Shown here one piece after another: positions 8,001 to 15,944 of a stretch of 64,000 nucleotides of DNA. The notes beneath the pieces were generated by a model. The model saw nothing but the letters and a program-made list of their open reading frames with translations, searched no databases and was not told the origin of the DNA. The position numbers and the translations under genes were made by a program. Every line of letters begins with the position of its first letter. The first letter of the stretch is position 1. This DNA comes from Hymenobacter frigidus (lineage in GTDB: Bacteria; Bacteroidota; Bacteroidia; Cytophagales; Hymenobacteraceae): contig NZ_BMGY01000001.1 in assembly GCF_014640435.1 (NCBI RefSeq), positions 124,001-188,000 of the forward strand, given 5' to 3'.

Positions 8001-9637
8001 CGGGCCGCTTTGCCGCGCCCAACCTGCTGGGCCAGGTCGACGTGAGTAACGGCCGCCTCACCTTCGGCTACCTGGGCACCACCTACACGTTTGCCAACCG
8101 CATCAGCTTCACCAACACATCAATAGAGTTTCGCAATGTGCGGCTGCGCGACGTGCTGGGCAACACCGGCACCGTGGACGGCATCGTGCGCCACCAGGGC
8201 TTCAAAGACATGAGCCTGGACATTGCGGCCAGTTTCCGCAAGATGCAGGTGCTCAACACTACCCGCAAGGACAATGACATGTACTTTGGCACGGCCTACG
8301 CCACGGGCACCGCCCGGGTGAGCGGCCCCACCGACGACCTCGACGTGACGGTGCGGGCCAGCAGCGAGGCCGGCACCCGCATTTCGCTGCCGCTCGACAA
8401 CGCGGCCAAGGCCCAGAAGGCGGGCTACATCAAGTTTGTGAACAACAACCCGGTGGGCGACACGGTCATCACGAAAAAGGCTGTAGTCATTGCCGCGCAG
8501 GATAAAGTGGACCTCTCGGGCCTGCGCCTGAACATGAATTTGACCATTACGCCCGAGGCGTACATGGAAATTCTGCTCGACGAAAGCACCGGCGACGTTA
8601 TTCGCGGGTCGGCGGCCGGGCAGCTGCGCATGGCCATCGATACGCGGGGTGAGTTCAATATGTATGGGCAGGTCGAAATCGTACGCGGGGCGTACAATTT
8701 CACGTTGCAGGGCCTGATTAACAAGGAGTTTGTGGTGCGCCCCGGCGGCATCATTTCCTGGAACGGCGACCCGCTGGCCGGCGAAATGAACGTGACGGCC
8801 ACTTACACCCAGCGCACCTCGCTGGCTCCCGTGTTGGGCACCACCACCAACGGCGGGGCCGCCGTAGTGCCCGTGACGGCCGTGATGAACCTGACCGGAC
8901 CGTTGCTGCTGCCCGCCATCAAGCTCAACCTGGAATTCAACGACGCACCGGGTACGCTGCAGGGCGATTTGGCCGCCTTCACGGCCTCGCTGCGCAACGA
9001 CGAGCAGGAACTGAACCGGCAGGTATTCAGCCTGCTGGTTTTCAAGCAGCTGTCGCCGCAGGGCTCGTTTGGCAACACCATTTCACTGCGTGGCCAGGAC
9101 AATACGGTGCAGAATAGTCTGGGCCAGATTCTAAGCACCCAACTGGGCTTGCTGACCTCGCAAATTGACCAGAACCTGGAAATCGACTTCAACATCAACG
9201 GCCTCACCACCGCCCAGCTGCAGGCACTGCAGGTGCGCCTGAGCTACTCGTTTCTGAATGGCCGGTTGCGCGTGACCCGGGAGGGTGGCTTCACCAACAA
9301 TCCGAACCTGACGGGCCCGGGTGGCGGCGGCGGCGTGACCACCACTTCGGGCAATACCGCCGGCCAAGCCTCCCTCCTGGGCGACCTGAGCCTGGAATAC
9401 TACCTGCGGCCCGACGGCAAGTTCCGCACCAAACTGCGCTACGAAACCACCCCGCGCGACCTGGAAACCATCAACCAGCCCCGCGCGGGCCTCTCGCTGC
9501 TGCACACCGAGCAGTTCAACTCGTTTGGGGAGCTATTCAGCCGCAAAAACCCCAAGCGCAAGGAGCGCAACACCCAGAAAGCCCGCGATGCCAAGGAAGT
9601 GCTGACCGTGGACGAAGACCCGCGCACGAATCTGTAG
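5024..9637 (+). CDS. TamB-like translocation/assembly protein (DUF490 C-terminus)
   Basis: A very long (about 1537 residues) AsmA/TamB-type protein. One N-terminal membrane helix (~residues 8-30, LKVLLGLGLVVVLAVVGTLLA) is followed by ~1450 residues of repetitive beta-strand sequence. The C-terminal TamB/DUF490 domain (~1100-1450) includes FNMYGQVEIVRGAYNF and LEFNDAPGTLQGDLAAF. Family members form hydrophobic beta-taco bridges across the periplasm and act in outer-membrane protein assembly or lipid transport. The frame is open from 4844, but a GTG at 5024 (VRRFFSILL) puts the helix at the N terminus and follows the promoter-like element, so that start is inferred. A lysine/arginine-rich tail (~1500-1525) is unusual. 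It is divergent from tsaD, and no TamA/BamA partner is adjacent. Confidence 0.88.
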   Translation: MRRFFSILLKVLLGLGLVVVLAVVGTLLALRVPGVQTRIAHKAAEFLTKRLGQEVTIGRVDVRPFSRVLLDGVRVKDRRGGELFSIGRADADISLFSVFDPRHLHISLLTLNEPRFELKNLPGQPDSTTFSQFTAAVGRLIGPSKDTSKAAPFDFQVAAVALRNGHFAIEKGDVPRSKTYGKSIDYDHMLVDSIYADISKIQLADTLALRISHLHAVETPSQTQLREITADMKYGPHFWEFKDLSLRVGRSQIKDYVRFEFRVFGNFADYNDSMKTIARLRNSRVYTDDIAKFAPQLATLHESVAISGDASGYVRDFKVNNLDVRYGKGTHIVAKRAHADGLPNYRESFIDLRLLPSVVVTNDLKKWLPASANKLVQRLGTVKLQGQILGFYSDFVANASFDTALGFVATDINLKTKTDLTHAIYEGTIRSNAFQVGKFLGDESVIRDVTLNGRVAGTGFLPAFAQGRAKLTVPAIWLKGYRYRNIAFDGDFRPLHFNGHASINDPAVRLVADGHIDLERKHENIDIKTKIDYANLRTLGLSSQPITVATTADVNLKGVQLDSLVGYAYLRKSRFGLNGRQLRLDTLDIVSTRNRLNQRRVTLRSEAVDASLAGTFNTSDVVRDVQTLIAEYRLNFESNAAATANYYRQKRQRVLPVYQVDLLLNLKKPNPVLALFVPELQVANGSRIDGSFRNGETSIFQLGGHLDSLRYGPVMTVNNDFDFLTSKLPYKSDILAQASITSDRQVLPTLGRTEKFVVEGVWDQQRINFSTSLAQTGTTNKATINGSLGFLPRAVEVVFRQSGLHLLDKDWTIAANNSVRISDYGKEFEIKNLTFSNGEQFVSAQGFISPDTSKPPLVLQAKDFELATLNSLTGQRLAGRLNAQGTVSGVYGPLAINSTLGVDSLKYDGTLIGQVAGRADWDNAASKLRLNMDVARSGQSVLTVLGDIAPQDATNQLNLTGTLNDAPIILAQPFLGSLFKNLGGTGRGELRLTGRFAAPNLLGQVDVSNGRLTFGYLGTTYTFANRISFTNTSIEFRNVRLRDVLGNTGTVDGIVRHQGFKDMSLDIAASFRKMQVLNTTRKDNDMYFGTAYATGTARVSGPTDDLDVTVRASSEAGTRISLPLDNAAKAQKAGYIKFVNNNPVGDTVITKKAVVIAAQDKVDLSGLRLNMNLTITPEAYMEILLDESTGDVIRGSAAGQLRMAIDTRGEFNMYGQVEIVRGAYNFTLQGLINKEFVVRPGGIISWNGDPLAGEMNVTATYTQRTSLAPVLGTTTNGGAAVVPVTAVMNLTGPLLLPAIKLNLEFNDAPGTLQGDLAAFTASLRNDEQELNRQVFSLLVFKQLSPQGSFGNTISLRGQDNTVQNSLGQILSTQLGLLTSQIDQNLEIDFNINGLTTAQLQALQVRLSYSFLNGRLRVTREGGFTNNPNLTGPGGGGGVTTTSGNTAGQASLLGDLSLEYYLRPDGKFRTKLRYETTPRDLETINQPRAGLSLLHTEQFNSFGELFSRKNPKRKERNTQKARDAKEVLTVDEDPRTNL

Positions 9638-9655
9638 ATAATGGAATGTGCATCC

Positions 9656-9693
9656 AGAACGTCATGCCTCGGCTGCGCTCGGCATGACGTTCT
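9656..9693 (+). terminator. Palindromic terminator after the tamB-like gene
   Basis: A 13-bp perfect stem (9656-9668 with 9681-9693, arm AGAACGTCATGCC) with a 12-base loop is followed by T-rich sequence (TTTTTACTTG). It shares the GTCATGC core with the dispersed palindrome family and sits between tamB and the ftsX promoter. Confidence 0.75.
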
Positions 9694-9712
9694 TTTTACT
9701 TGTCCCTTCCGT

Positions 9713-9720
9713 TACCTTTG
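9713..9720 (+). promoter_or_regulatory. -7 promoter element for ftsX (near-leaderless start)
   Basis: TACCTTTG is an exact TAnnTTTG match ending only 6 bases before the ATG at 9727. Transcription from it would begin at or next to the start codon. Confidence 0.6.
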
Positions 9721-9726
9721 CCCAAT

Positions 9727-10626
9727 ATGGCCGCCCCCACCACTCCTTCCAGTCGCAAGAAAAAGCTCGGCTCTTACCCCACGCTGCTTGTTGTGTTCAG
9801 CATTACGCTGGCGCTGGTGGTCATTGGCCTGTTTGGCCTGCTGCTGGTGCACGCCCACAAACTGAGCGAAGTGGTGCGCCAGAACCTGGAAGTGCAGGTG
9901 TACCTCGACCGTGACCTGCCCGAAACCGAGCTGCTGCGCCTGCAGCAGGACCTGGGCCAGCAGCCCTTCGTGGCCGAACGGGAGGGCAAGCCCCAAATTA
10001 GATTTGTAAGTAAGGAAGAAGGTGCCCGCCAACTGCTGCAAAGCACCGGCGAGGATTTCCGCCAGTTCCTGGGTGACAACCCGTTGCGCGATGCCTATGT
10101 GCTCAAAATCAAGCCCGAATATACCGACACCATGCACCTGCGCCAGTTGGAGCGCAGCGTTTCGACGCAGCGGGGCGTGTTTGAGGTGCAATACCCGCAG
10201 GACCTGTTTGCCAGCATCAACAACAACCTGACGCGGGTGAGCCTTGTGCTGCTGGGCTTTGCGGCGGTGCTGGTGCTGGTGGTGGTCATTCTGATTAACA
10301 ATACGATTAAGCTGGCGCTGTTCTCGCAGCGGTTTCTTATCCGGTCCATGCAACTGGTGGGCGCTACGCGGCTCTTTATCCAGCAGCCGTTTTTGCGGCG
10401 CGCTACCTGGCAGGGCCTGGCCAGCGGCGTGCTGGCGGCGCTGCTGCTGATTGCGCTGCTGCAATACGCCTACCTCGAAGTAGAGCCGCTGCGCCTGCTG
10501 CGCGACGACCTGCGGCTGGGCCTGCTCCTGCTGGGCGTGGTGGGGCTGGGCGTCGTAATCGGGTTTTTCAGTTCGGCCCGCGCCGTACACAAGTATCTAA
10601 AAATGTCGCTCGACGACCTGTATTAA
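9727..10626 (+). CDS. ftsX: Cell division permease-like protein FtsX
   Basis: About 299 residues with the FtsX layout: an N-terminal cytoplasmic tail, TM1 (~22-44, LLVVFSITLALVVIGLFGLLLV), an extracytoplasmic domain (~45-170; SEVVRQNLEVQVYLD... is the family signature), then three TM segments (~172-197, ~228-250 and ~262-285) and a short C-terminal tail. FtsX with the FtsE ATPase controls peptidoglycan hydrolases at the septum. No ftsE is adjacent; in many Bacteroidota ftsE is elsewhere. The start is the ATG at 9727, just after the promoter element. DUF3098 follows, a common pairing in this phylum. Confidence 0.93.
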   Translation: MAAPTTPSSRKKKLGSYPTLLVVFSITLALVVIGLFGLLLVHAHKLSEVVRQNLEVQVYLDRDLPETELLRLQQDLGQQPFVAEREGKPQIRFVSKEEGARQLLQSTGEDFRQFLGDNPLRDAYVLKIKPEYTDTMHLRQLERSVSTQRGVFEVQYPQDLFASINNNLTRVSLVLLGFAAVLVLVVVILINNTIKLALFSQRFLIRSMQLVGATRLFIQQPFLRRATWQGLASGVLAALLLIALLQYAYLEVEPLRLLRDDLRLGLLLLGVVGLGVVIGFFSSARAVHKYLKMSLDDLY

Positions 10627-10654
10627 AACGTTATGCTGTGCTTTGCATGACGTT
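10627..10654 (+). repeat. Short palindromic hairpin after ftsX
   Basis: A 10-bp stem with one G-U-type pair (10627-10636 with 10645-10654; AACGTTATGC / GCATGACGTT) follows directly after the ftsX stop codon. It has the same GCATGAC core as the dispersed family. There is no strong T-run, so termination is uncertain. Confidence 0.55.
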
Positions 10655-10686
10655 CTGCTTTCTTCGCAAGTGCAAAACAACCAAAT

Positions 10687-11001
10687 ATGACTCCTACCAA
10701 ACCCGTATTCCGCTTCGCCTTTGGTCCTCGTAACTACCGCCTGATGTGGATTGGGCTGGCCGCACTGGCCGCCGGTTTTATCACCATGATGTTTGGCGAC
10801 CGGAGCAATTACGGCGAGGATTTCGTCGGCATCACGCTGGGGCCGTTGCTGCTCATCGCCGGGTTTGCCATTGAGTTTGCCGCCATTCTGGTGCGCGATA
10901 AAACGTTGGTAGCGGCCCCAATTGCTCCGGTTGCCGCTCCTTTCACGGTTGAAGTGCCAACTGCCACCCCAGCCACCGCTCCGGCCTACAAGCGCCTGTA
11001 A
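10687..11001 (+). CDS. DUF3098 domain-containing small membrane protein
   Basis: A 104-residue protein with FAFGPRNYRLMWIGLAALAAGFITMMFG at the start, the signature of DUF3098. Two membrane helices (~22-40 and ~58-76) leave a short linker containing DDRSNYGEDF-like sequence. A Pro/Ala-rich C-terminal tail (~85-104) looks disordered. The function is unknown. The gene is commonly found between ftsX and uppP in this phylum, as here, which hints at a cell-envelope or division role by context only. Confidence 0.85.
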   Translation: MTPTKPVFRFAFGPRNYRLMWIGLAALAAGFITMMFGDRSNYGEDFVGITLGPLLLIAGFAIEFAAILVRDKTLVAAPIAPVAAPFTVEVPTATPATAPAYKRL

Positions 11002-11089
11002 ATTAGTGAGTAGTGGCGAGTAATTAAGGATTAGTATTTCCTTCAATAACCACCACTTATCACTCACCGCTAATCGTTAATCACTGATA

Positions 11090-11920
11090 ATGACCTACTG
11101 GCACGCGCTGCTCCTCGCCATTGTGGAGGGCCTGACTGAGTTTTTGCCTGTTTCCAGCACCGGCCATATGATTATTGCCTCGGCGCTGTTGGGTATTCCG
11201 GTTACGCCGTTTTTCAAGCTATATCTGGTCGTTATTCAATTAGGGGCCATTCTGTCGGTATTCGCGGTGTACTGGCGGCGCTTTTTCCAAAGCATCGACT
11301 TTTACCTGAAGCTGCTGGTGGCTTTCTTGCCAATTGTGCTGGTGGGCCTGCTCTTCAAAAAGCACATCGACGCGCTGCTCGAATCGGTGACGACGGTGGC
11401 CGTGATGCTGGTGGTGGGCGGTGTGGTGCTGCTGTTCATCGACCGCTGGTTTCCGCAGGAAGACCCCAACCAGGGCGGGCACCCCGTCACCAACCCCGGT
11501 TTTAAGGAGGCGCTGATGATTGGCCTGTTCCAATGCCTGGCCGTGGTACCGGGCACCAGCCGCTCGGCCGCGACCATCATCGGCGGGCTCACCCAGAAGC
11601 TCACCCGGCAGTCAGCGGCCGAGTTTGCGTTCTTTCTGGCCATGCCAACCATGGCAGCCGCCGCGGTGAAGGACGTGTACGACTACTACAAAGACGCCAA
11701 GGCCCAGGGCGTGGACCTGAACCACCTATTCTCAGCTGAGCAGTTGAAACAGCTAGCCCTGGGCAACGCCGTGGCCTTTGTGGTGGCGCTGCTGGCCATC
11801 CGGCTGTTTGTGGGCTTTGTAGCGAAATACGGGTTTCGTGCGTTTGGTATCTACCGCATCATCGCGGGGGGCATTCTCTTGATAATGTTGGCCCTGGAAC
11901 TTCCTTTAAACTTGGTATGA
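11090..11920 (+). CDS. uppP: Undecaprenyl-diphosphatase UppP (BacA family)
   Basis: A 276-residue polytopic membrane enzyme that dephosphorylates undecaprenyl pyrophosphate to recycle the lipid carrier for peptidoglycan and polysaccharide synthesis. Both catalytic motifs are present: EGLTEFLPVSSTGH (~11-24) and PGTSRSAATIIGG (~152-164). About seven to eight hydrophobic segments span the length, as expected. The last four bases overlap the truB start (ATGA), indicating co-transcription and translational coupling. Confidence 0.96.
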   Translation: MTYWHALLLAIVEGLTEFLPVSSTGHMIIASALLGIPVTPFFKLYLVVIQLGAILSVFAVYWRRFFQSIDFYLKLLVAFLPIVLVGLLFKKHIDALLESVTTVAVMLVVGGVVLLFIDRWFPQEDPNQGGHPVTNPGFKEALMIGLFQCLAVVPGTSRSAATIIGGLTQKLTRQSAAEFAFFLAMPTMAAAAVKDVYDYYKDAKAQGVDLNHLFSAEQLKQLALGNAVAFVVALLAIRLFVGFVAKYGFRAFGIYRIIAGGILLIMLALELPLNLV

Positions 11921-12771
11921 GTACGAAAACACTAGCCGATTTTGACTTTGAGACGGGCGAAGTCCTGCTCCTCGACAAACCCCTGACGTGGACGTCGTTC
12001 GACGTGGTGCGCAAGGTGAAAAGTGCGCTGCGCATCGGGAAAATTGGCCACGCCGGCACCCTCGACCCGCTGGCTACCGGCCTGCTTATCCTTTGCACCG
12101 GCAAGAAAACCAAAGAAATTGACCTGATTCAGGCACAGGAAAAAGAATACACCGGCACCTTCCGCCTGGGCGAAACCACCCCCAGTTTCGACCTGGAAAC
12201 GGCCGTGGACCTGGTGCGCCCCTACGCCCACCTCACCGATGAGGAAGTGACGGCCGCCACGCCCCAGTTTACCGGCCTCATTCAGCAAACGCCACCGATT
12301 TTTTCGGCGGTGAAAATTGACGGCAAGCGCGCTTACGAGCTGGCCCGCACCGGCCAGGAAGCGGAAATAAAGCCCAAAACCGTCGACATTAAAATCTTCG
12401 AGCTCACGCGCATTGCCCTGCCCGAAGTCGACTTCCGGGTGGTGTGCTCCAAGGGCACGTACATCCGCAGCCTGGCCCGCGACTTTGGGACGGCCCTGGG
12501 CTGCGGCGCGCACCTCACGCGCCTGGTGCGCACCCGCATCGGCGAGTACCGGGTCGAGGATGCCTTTTCGCTTGAAGCCATTGAGGCGCTGCGCCCACCC
12601 CGCCCCGAAGGCGACCGCCCGGCCCGGCCCGAGCGCCCGCGCACCGCACCCAACCGAGCGGGCCTGCAATACTTTGCCGCGCTGCAGGCGGATGCCCTGG
12701 CCGCCAAGGAGCACCAGGCCCATGAAGCAGGCGAAACACCAGCCGCTGCGCCCGAGAACCCGCCCGAATAG
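11917..12771 (+). CDS. truB: tRNA pseudouridine(55) synthase TruB
   Basis: A 284-residue enzyme that makes pseudouridine 55 in the T-loop of tRNAs. The catalytic aspartate is D50 in GHAGTLDPLATG. KPLTWTSFDVV (~21-31) and the later CSKGTYIRSLARDFG segment (~179-193) are family signatures. The last ~55 residues are rich in Pro/Arg/Ala and appear disordered, longer than in most TruB proteins. Its first codon overlaps the uppP stop. Confidence 0.96.
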   Translation: MSTKTLADFDFETGEVLLLDKPLTWTSFDVVRKVKSALRIGKIGHAGTLDPLATGLLILCTGKKTKEIDLIQAQEKEYTGTFRLGETTPSFDLETAVDLVRPYAHLTDEEVTAATPQFTGLIQQTPPIFSAVKIDGKRAYELARTGQEAEIKPKTVDIKIFELTRIALPEVDFRVVCSKGTYIRSLARDFGTALGCGAHLTRLVRTRIGEYRVEDAFSLEAIEALRPPRPEGDRPARPERPRTAPNRAGLQYFAALQADALAAKEHQAHEAGETPAAAPENPPE

Positions 12772-12778
12772 CGCGCCT

Positions 12779-12786
12779 TACCTTCG
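12779..12786 (+). promoter_or_regulatory. Possible -7 element (TTCG variant) for ribF
   Basis: TACCTTCG matches TAnnTTTG except for one T-to-C change and lies 40 bases before the ribF ATG, just after the truB stop. Similar TTCG variants precede other genes in the window. Confidence 0.3.
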
Positions 12787-12826
12787 CGGCGCTTCCATTT
12801 CCTACTTTTCGCTTCTCTGGTGCTTT

Positions 12827-13774
12827 ATGCACGTCATCCGCGACCCGGCCCAGTTTCCGTTTCTTGGCAATGCCGTCGTCACCAGCGGTACCTTCGATGG
12901 GGTGCACCTGGGGCACCAACGCATTCTGACCCGGCTGCGCGAGGTGGCGCAGGCCAGCACCGCGCCCGCGGTGGTCATCACCTACTGGCCCCACCCACGG
13001 CTGGTGCTGGGCCCGCCGCCCTCCCACCCCGAACTACTGGAGCTGCAGCTGATTACTACCCTCGACGAGCGAATTGCCAAACTGGCCGAGTTGGGCGTCG
13101 ATTATCTGCTCATCGTGCCCTTCACCCGGGAGTTTGCGCAGTGGACTTCGGAGGAATACATCCAGAACCTGCTGCTGCGAACGGTGGGAACCAAGCAGCT
13201 GGTTATTGGCTACGACCACCGGTTTGGCAAAAACCGCGAGGGCGGCTTCGACTACCTCCGGCAGCACGCCGACCGCTACGGCCTAACCGTGGAAGAAATT
13301 CCGCGTGAGGACGTGGACGCCGTGGGCGTGAGCAGCACCCGCATCCGTCAGGCGTTGCGTCAGGGCGATATTGCTACCGCCAACCGCTACCTCGGCTACC
13401 ACTACCCGCTCACCGGCACCGTGGTGCACGGCCAGAAGCTGGGCCGTACCATCGGCTACCCCACGGCTAATCTGAACATTCGGGAGCCACTGAAGCTAGT
13501 GCCAGCCCGGGGCATTTACGCAGTGTGGGCCATCACGGCGGCGGGCACCCGGCACCAGGCCATGCTCAATATTGGCGTGCGGCCCACCGTCGGAGCCGAA
13601 CTGACGCAGACCATTGAAGTAAACTTGCTTGATTTCAGCGGGGATTTATACGACCAGGAGCTGACGCTGGAATTCGTAACGTGGCTGCGAGCCGAAGAAA
13701 AATACGACGGCCTGAATGCGTTAACGACCCAACTGGCGTTGGATGCGCAGAACACGAGAGGAGCGCTGACCTAG
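12827..13774 (+). CDS. ribF: Bifunctional riboflavin kinase/FAD synthetase RibF
   Basis: A 315-residue enzyme that phosphorylates riboflavin to FMN and adenylylates FMN to FAD. The N-terminal nucleotidyltransferase domain shows GTFDGVHLGHQRIL (~19-32) and the SSTRIRQAL segment (~165-173). The C-terminal riboflavin kinase domain shows GRTIGYPTANL (~206-216) and a terminal LRAEEKYDGL. The reading frame is open far upstream inside truB, but the ATG at 12827 gives the normal N terminus, so the longer version is rejected. Confidence 0.95.
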   Translation: MHVIRDPAQFPFLGNAVVTSGTFDGVHLGHQRILTRLREVAQASTAPAVVITYWPHPRLVLGPPPSHPELLELQLITTLDERIAKLAELGVDYLLIVPFTREFAQWTSEEYIQNLLLRTVGTKQLVIGYDHRFGKNREGGFDYLRQHADRYGLTVEEIPREDVDAVGVSSTRIRQALRQGDIATANRYLGYHYPLTGTVVHGQKLGRTIGYPTANLNIREPLKLVPARGIYAVWAITAAGTRHQAMLNIGVRPTVGAELTQTIEVNLLDFSGDLYDQELTLEFVTWLRAEEKYDGLNALTTQLALDAQNTRGALT

Positions 13775-13804
13775 CCCGCTGGTTTTTCACCCTAACTATT
13801 TACA

Positions 13805-15082
13805 ATGAGCTATTTAAGAGCAATATTGTTGCTGTGCGGTGCCTGGCTGCTTGCCCTGAACGCTGCCCAGGCCCAGGGAAAACTTAGCGGCGTGGTGCTG
13901 GATTCGGTGACGCACGAGCCATTGTCCTTCGCCAGTGTGTTTCTGGCCAACACCACGCTGGGCGCAACCACCACCGAAAAGGGCGAGTTTGAGTTCCTAC
14001 GCGTGCCGAAAGGCACCTACGACGTTGTGGGCTCCTACGTGGGCTACCGCCTCGGCAAGCAGACCATTACCGTAGAAGCCGCGCCCCAGCGCCTGACCCT
14101 GAACCTGGCCCCCACCGGCAACCAGCTGGGCGAAGTAGTGGTGAAGCCCGCGCCCAACAAGCCCGAGGAGTACCGCAAGTTCGCCGAGCTGTTCATCGGG
14201 GGCAGCACGTTCTCGGAGCAGTGCCGCATCAGCAACCCCGACGACGTGCGCGTGATGCTCGACGACTCGACCCAGGAGCTGACAGCCCGCACCAAGGAAT
14301 TTCTACAAATTGACAACGATGCCCTGGGCTACCGCCTGAAATACTATGGCCTGTACTTCGCCTACGACAAAGATGCCCAGTCAATTACCTACTACGGCCA
14401 GCCGGTATTCGAAGAAATGAAGCCGCGCGACGAGGCCCAGCGACGCTTGTGGGCAGCCAACCGCCTCACCGCCTACACGGGCTCCTTTATGCATTTTCTG
14501 CGCTGCCTCTACACCAACCGCCTGGCGGCTGGCAGCTTCCTGACCCAGCAGATTCGGGTGGTGCCGAACCCGCGCTACGAGCGCAACCAACAGCAGCGCA
14601 CGGCCCTGCTGGCGGCCGGCGCGGCCGGGGCCTACACTCCCGCCGAACAGGACTCGCTGCGCCGCTGGAGCCGTGAGGCCGCCGAGCAACTCACCCTTTA
14701 CCCCGAGCCCCGGCCCATCGACAGCCTGCGCCAAGTGAAACCCAACGGCCGCATTTACCTGCGCTTCAGCGGCCAGTTGCAGGTGGCCCACTTCGGCGAA
14801 GCCCCCGACCCGCGCTTCAAGCAGCCCATGAACACGCTGGGCTACGCGCGCACGCCCTTCCCGCCGCTGCGCCAGGTGTCGCGCCTACAATTGGCCGACG
14901 ACGAGGCCGAAATTCAGGCCGACGGCTCGTTGCGCAACCCGCTCGAAGTGGCCATTGGCGGCTACTGGGGCTTCGAGAAAATCGGGGAGTTCCTGCCCTA
15001 CGACTACTTGCCCACGGGAATGCCCACACCGGCAGCCCCGGCGCGCCCGGCCCCGCCCGCCCGCCCGGTCCGTCGGCGCTAG
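13805..15082 (+). CDS. Secreted protein with carboxypeptidase-regulatory-like domain
   Basis: A 425-residue protein with a signal peptide (~1-23, ending AAQAQ). It is followed by a carboxypeptidase D regulatory-like beta-sandwich (~25-105: [27 protein letters not shown]...[10 protein letters not shown]). This domain usually precedes TonB-dependent receptors, but here no plug or barrel follows. The rest (~115-400) is unrecognised and ends in a Pro/Ala-rich tail. Similar proteins occur in many copies in Bacteroidota and are probably periplasmic or outer-membrane associated. The function is unknown. Confidence 0.75.
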   Translation: MSYLRAILLLCGAWLLALNAAQAQGKLSGVVLDSVTHEPLSFASVFLANTTLGATTTEKGEFEFLRVPKGTYDVVGSYVGYRLGKQTITVEAAPQRLTLNLAPTGNQLGEVVVKPAPNKPEEYRKFAELFIGGSTFSEQCRISNPDDVRVMLDDSTQELTARTKEFLQIDNDALGYRLKYYGLYFAYDKDAQSITYYGQPVFEEMKPRDEAQRRLWAANRLTAYTGSFMHFLRCLYTNRLAAGSFLTQQIRVVPNPRYERNQQQRTALLAAGAAGAYTPAEQDSLRRWSREAAEQLTLYPEPRPIDSLRQVKPNGRIYLRFSGQLQVAHFGEAPDPRFKQPMNTLGYARTPFPPLRQVSRLQLADDEAEIQADGSLRNPLEVAIGGYWGFEKIGEFLPYDYLPTGMPTPAAPARPAPPARPVRRR

Positions 15083-15150
15083 GCACGGGCCCGCGCCATG
15101 ATGTAATTTTCGGCCCCAACTGCGGCCCGGCCGCGCCCAAATCCCACCCA

Positions 15151-15849
15151 ATGATAGATAAAACTGTTCCCCACGCCCAAGCCGCCCTGCAGGGCATGGC
15201 CGATGGTATGACCCTGATGCTCGGCGGTTTCGGCCTCTGCGGCATTCCCGAAAACTCCATTCAGGAGCTGCTGCGCCTGGGCGTGAAAAACCTGACTTGC
15301 ATTTCGAACAACGCGGGCGTCGATGACTTCGGCATTGGCCTGCTGCTGCAAACCAAGCAGGTAAAAAAAATGATTTCGAGCTACGTGGGCGAGAACGCCG
15401 AGTTTGAGCGCCAGCTGCTCAACGGCGAGCTCGAAGTGGAGCTGATTCCGCAGGGCACGCTGGCCGAGCGCTGCCGGGCCGGTGGGGCGGGCATTCCGGC
15501 ATTTTTCACCCCGGCCGGCTACGGCACCGAGGTGGGCGAAGGCAAGGAAAGCCGCGAGTTCAACGGCAAAATGTACCTGATGGAAACCGGCCTCATCGCC
15601 GATTTCGCCTTCGTGAAAGCCTGGAAAGGCGATACCGCCGGCAACCTCATCTACAAAGGCACGGCCCGCAACTTCAACCCCATGATGGCCACGGCCGGCA
15701 AAATCACGGTGGCCGAAGTGGAAGAGCTGGTGCCCGCCGGCGAGCTCGACCCCAACCAGATTCACACGCCCGGCATTTTCGTGCAGCGAATCTACCAGGG
15801 CCAGCACTACGAGAAGCGCATCGAGCAGCGCACGGTGCGGCAGGGATAA
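15151..15849 (+). CDS. 3-oxoacid CoA-transferase subunit A
   Basis: A 232-residue alpha subunit of a succinyl-CoA:3-ketoacid (or acetoacetate) CoA-transferase. The glycine-rich segment [13 protein letters not shown] (~28-40) and [17 protein letters not shown] (~49-65) are typical, as is the [27 protein letters not shown] block (~105-131). It moves CoA between succinyl-CoA and acetoacetate in ketone-body or branched-chain degradation. Its beta-subunit gene lies 1.5 kb downstream with an unrelated serine hydrolase gene between them. Confidence 0.93.
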   Translation: MIDKTVPHAQAALQGMADGMTLMLGGFGLCGIPENSIQELLRLGVKNLTCISNNAGVDDFGIGLLLQTKQVKKMISSYVGENAEFERQLLNGELEVELIPQGTLAERCRAGGAGIPAFFTPAGYGTEVGEGKESREFNGKMYLMETGLIADFAFVKAWKGDTAGNLIYKGTARNFNPMMATAGKITVAEVEELVPAGELDPNQIHTPGIFVQRIYQGQHYEKRIEQRTVRQG

Positions 15850-15854
15850 ATCTC

Positions 15855-15890
15855 CAGCATGCCGTGCCGTTAGAACGGCACGGCATGCTG
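15855..15890 (+). repeat. Palindromic hairpin between CoA-transferase subunit A and the serine hydrolase gene
   Basis: A 16-bp stem with a four-base loop (arms CAGCATGCCGTGCCGT and its complement) begins 6 bases after the subunit A stop. It is followed by GAGCTTAGCGAAG, which resembles loop sequence from other members of the dispersed palindrome family. It is likely to form a strong RNA hairpin and may end or stabilise the transcript. Confidence 0.75.
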
Positions 15891-15944
15891 AGCTTAGCGA
15901 AGTGTACCATTTTAACAATCTCACCGCTTCAAACGAAAGTCAGA

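Noticed and set aside
12413..12826. N-terminal extension of ribF inside truB
   Set aside because: Low-complexity Arg/Pro/Ser sequence produced by reading truB in another frame; the ATG at 12827 gives the family N terminus.
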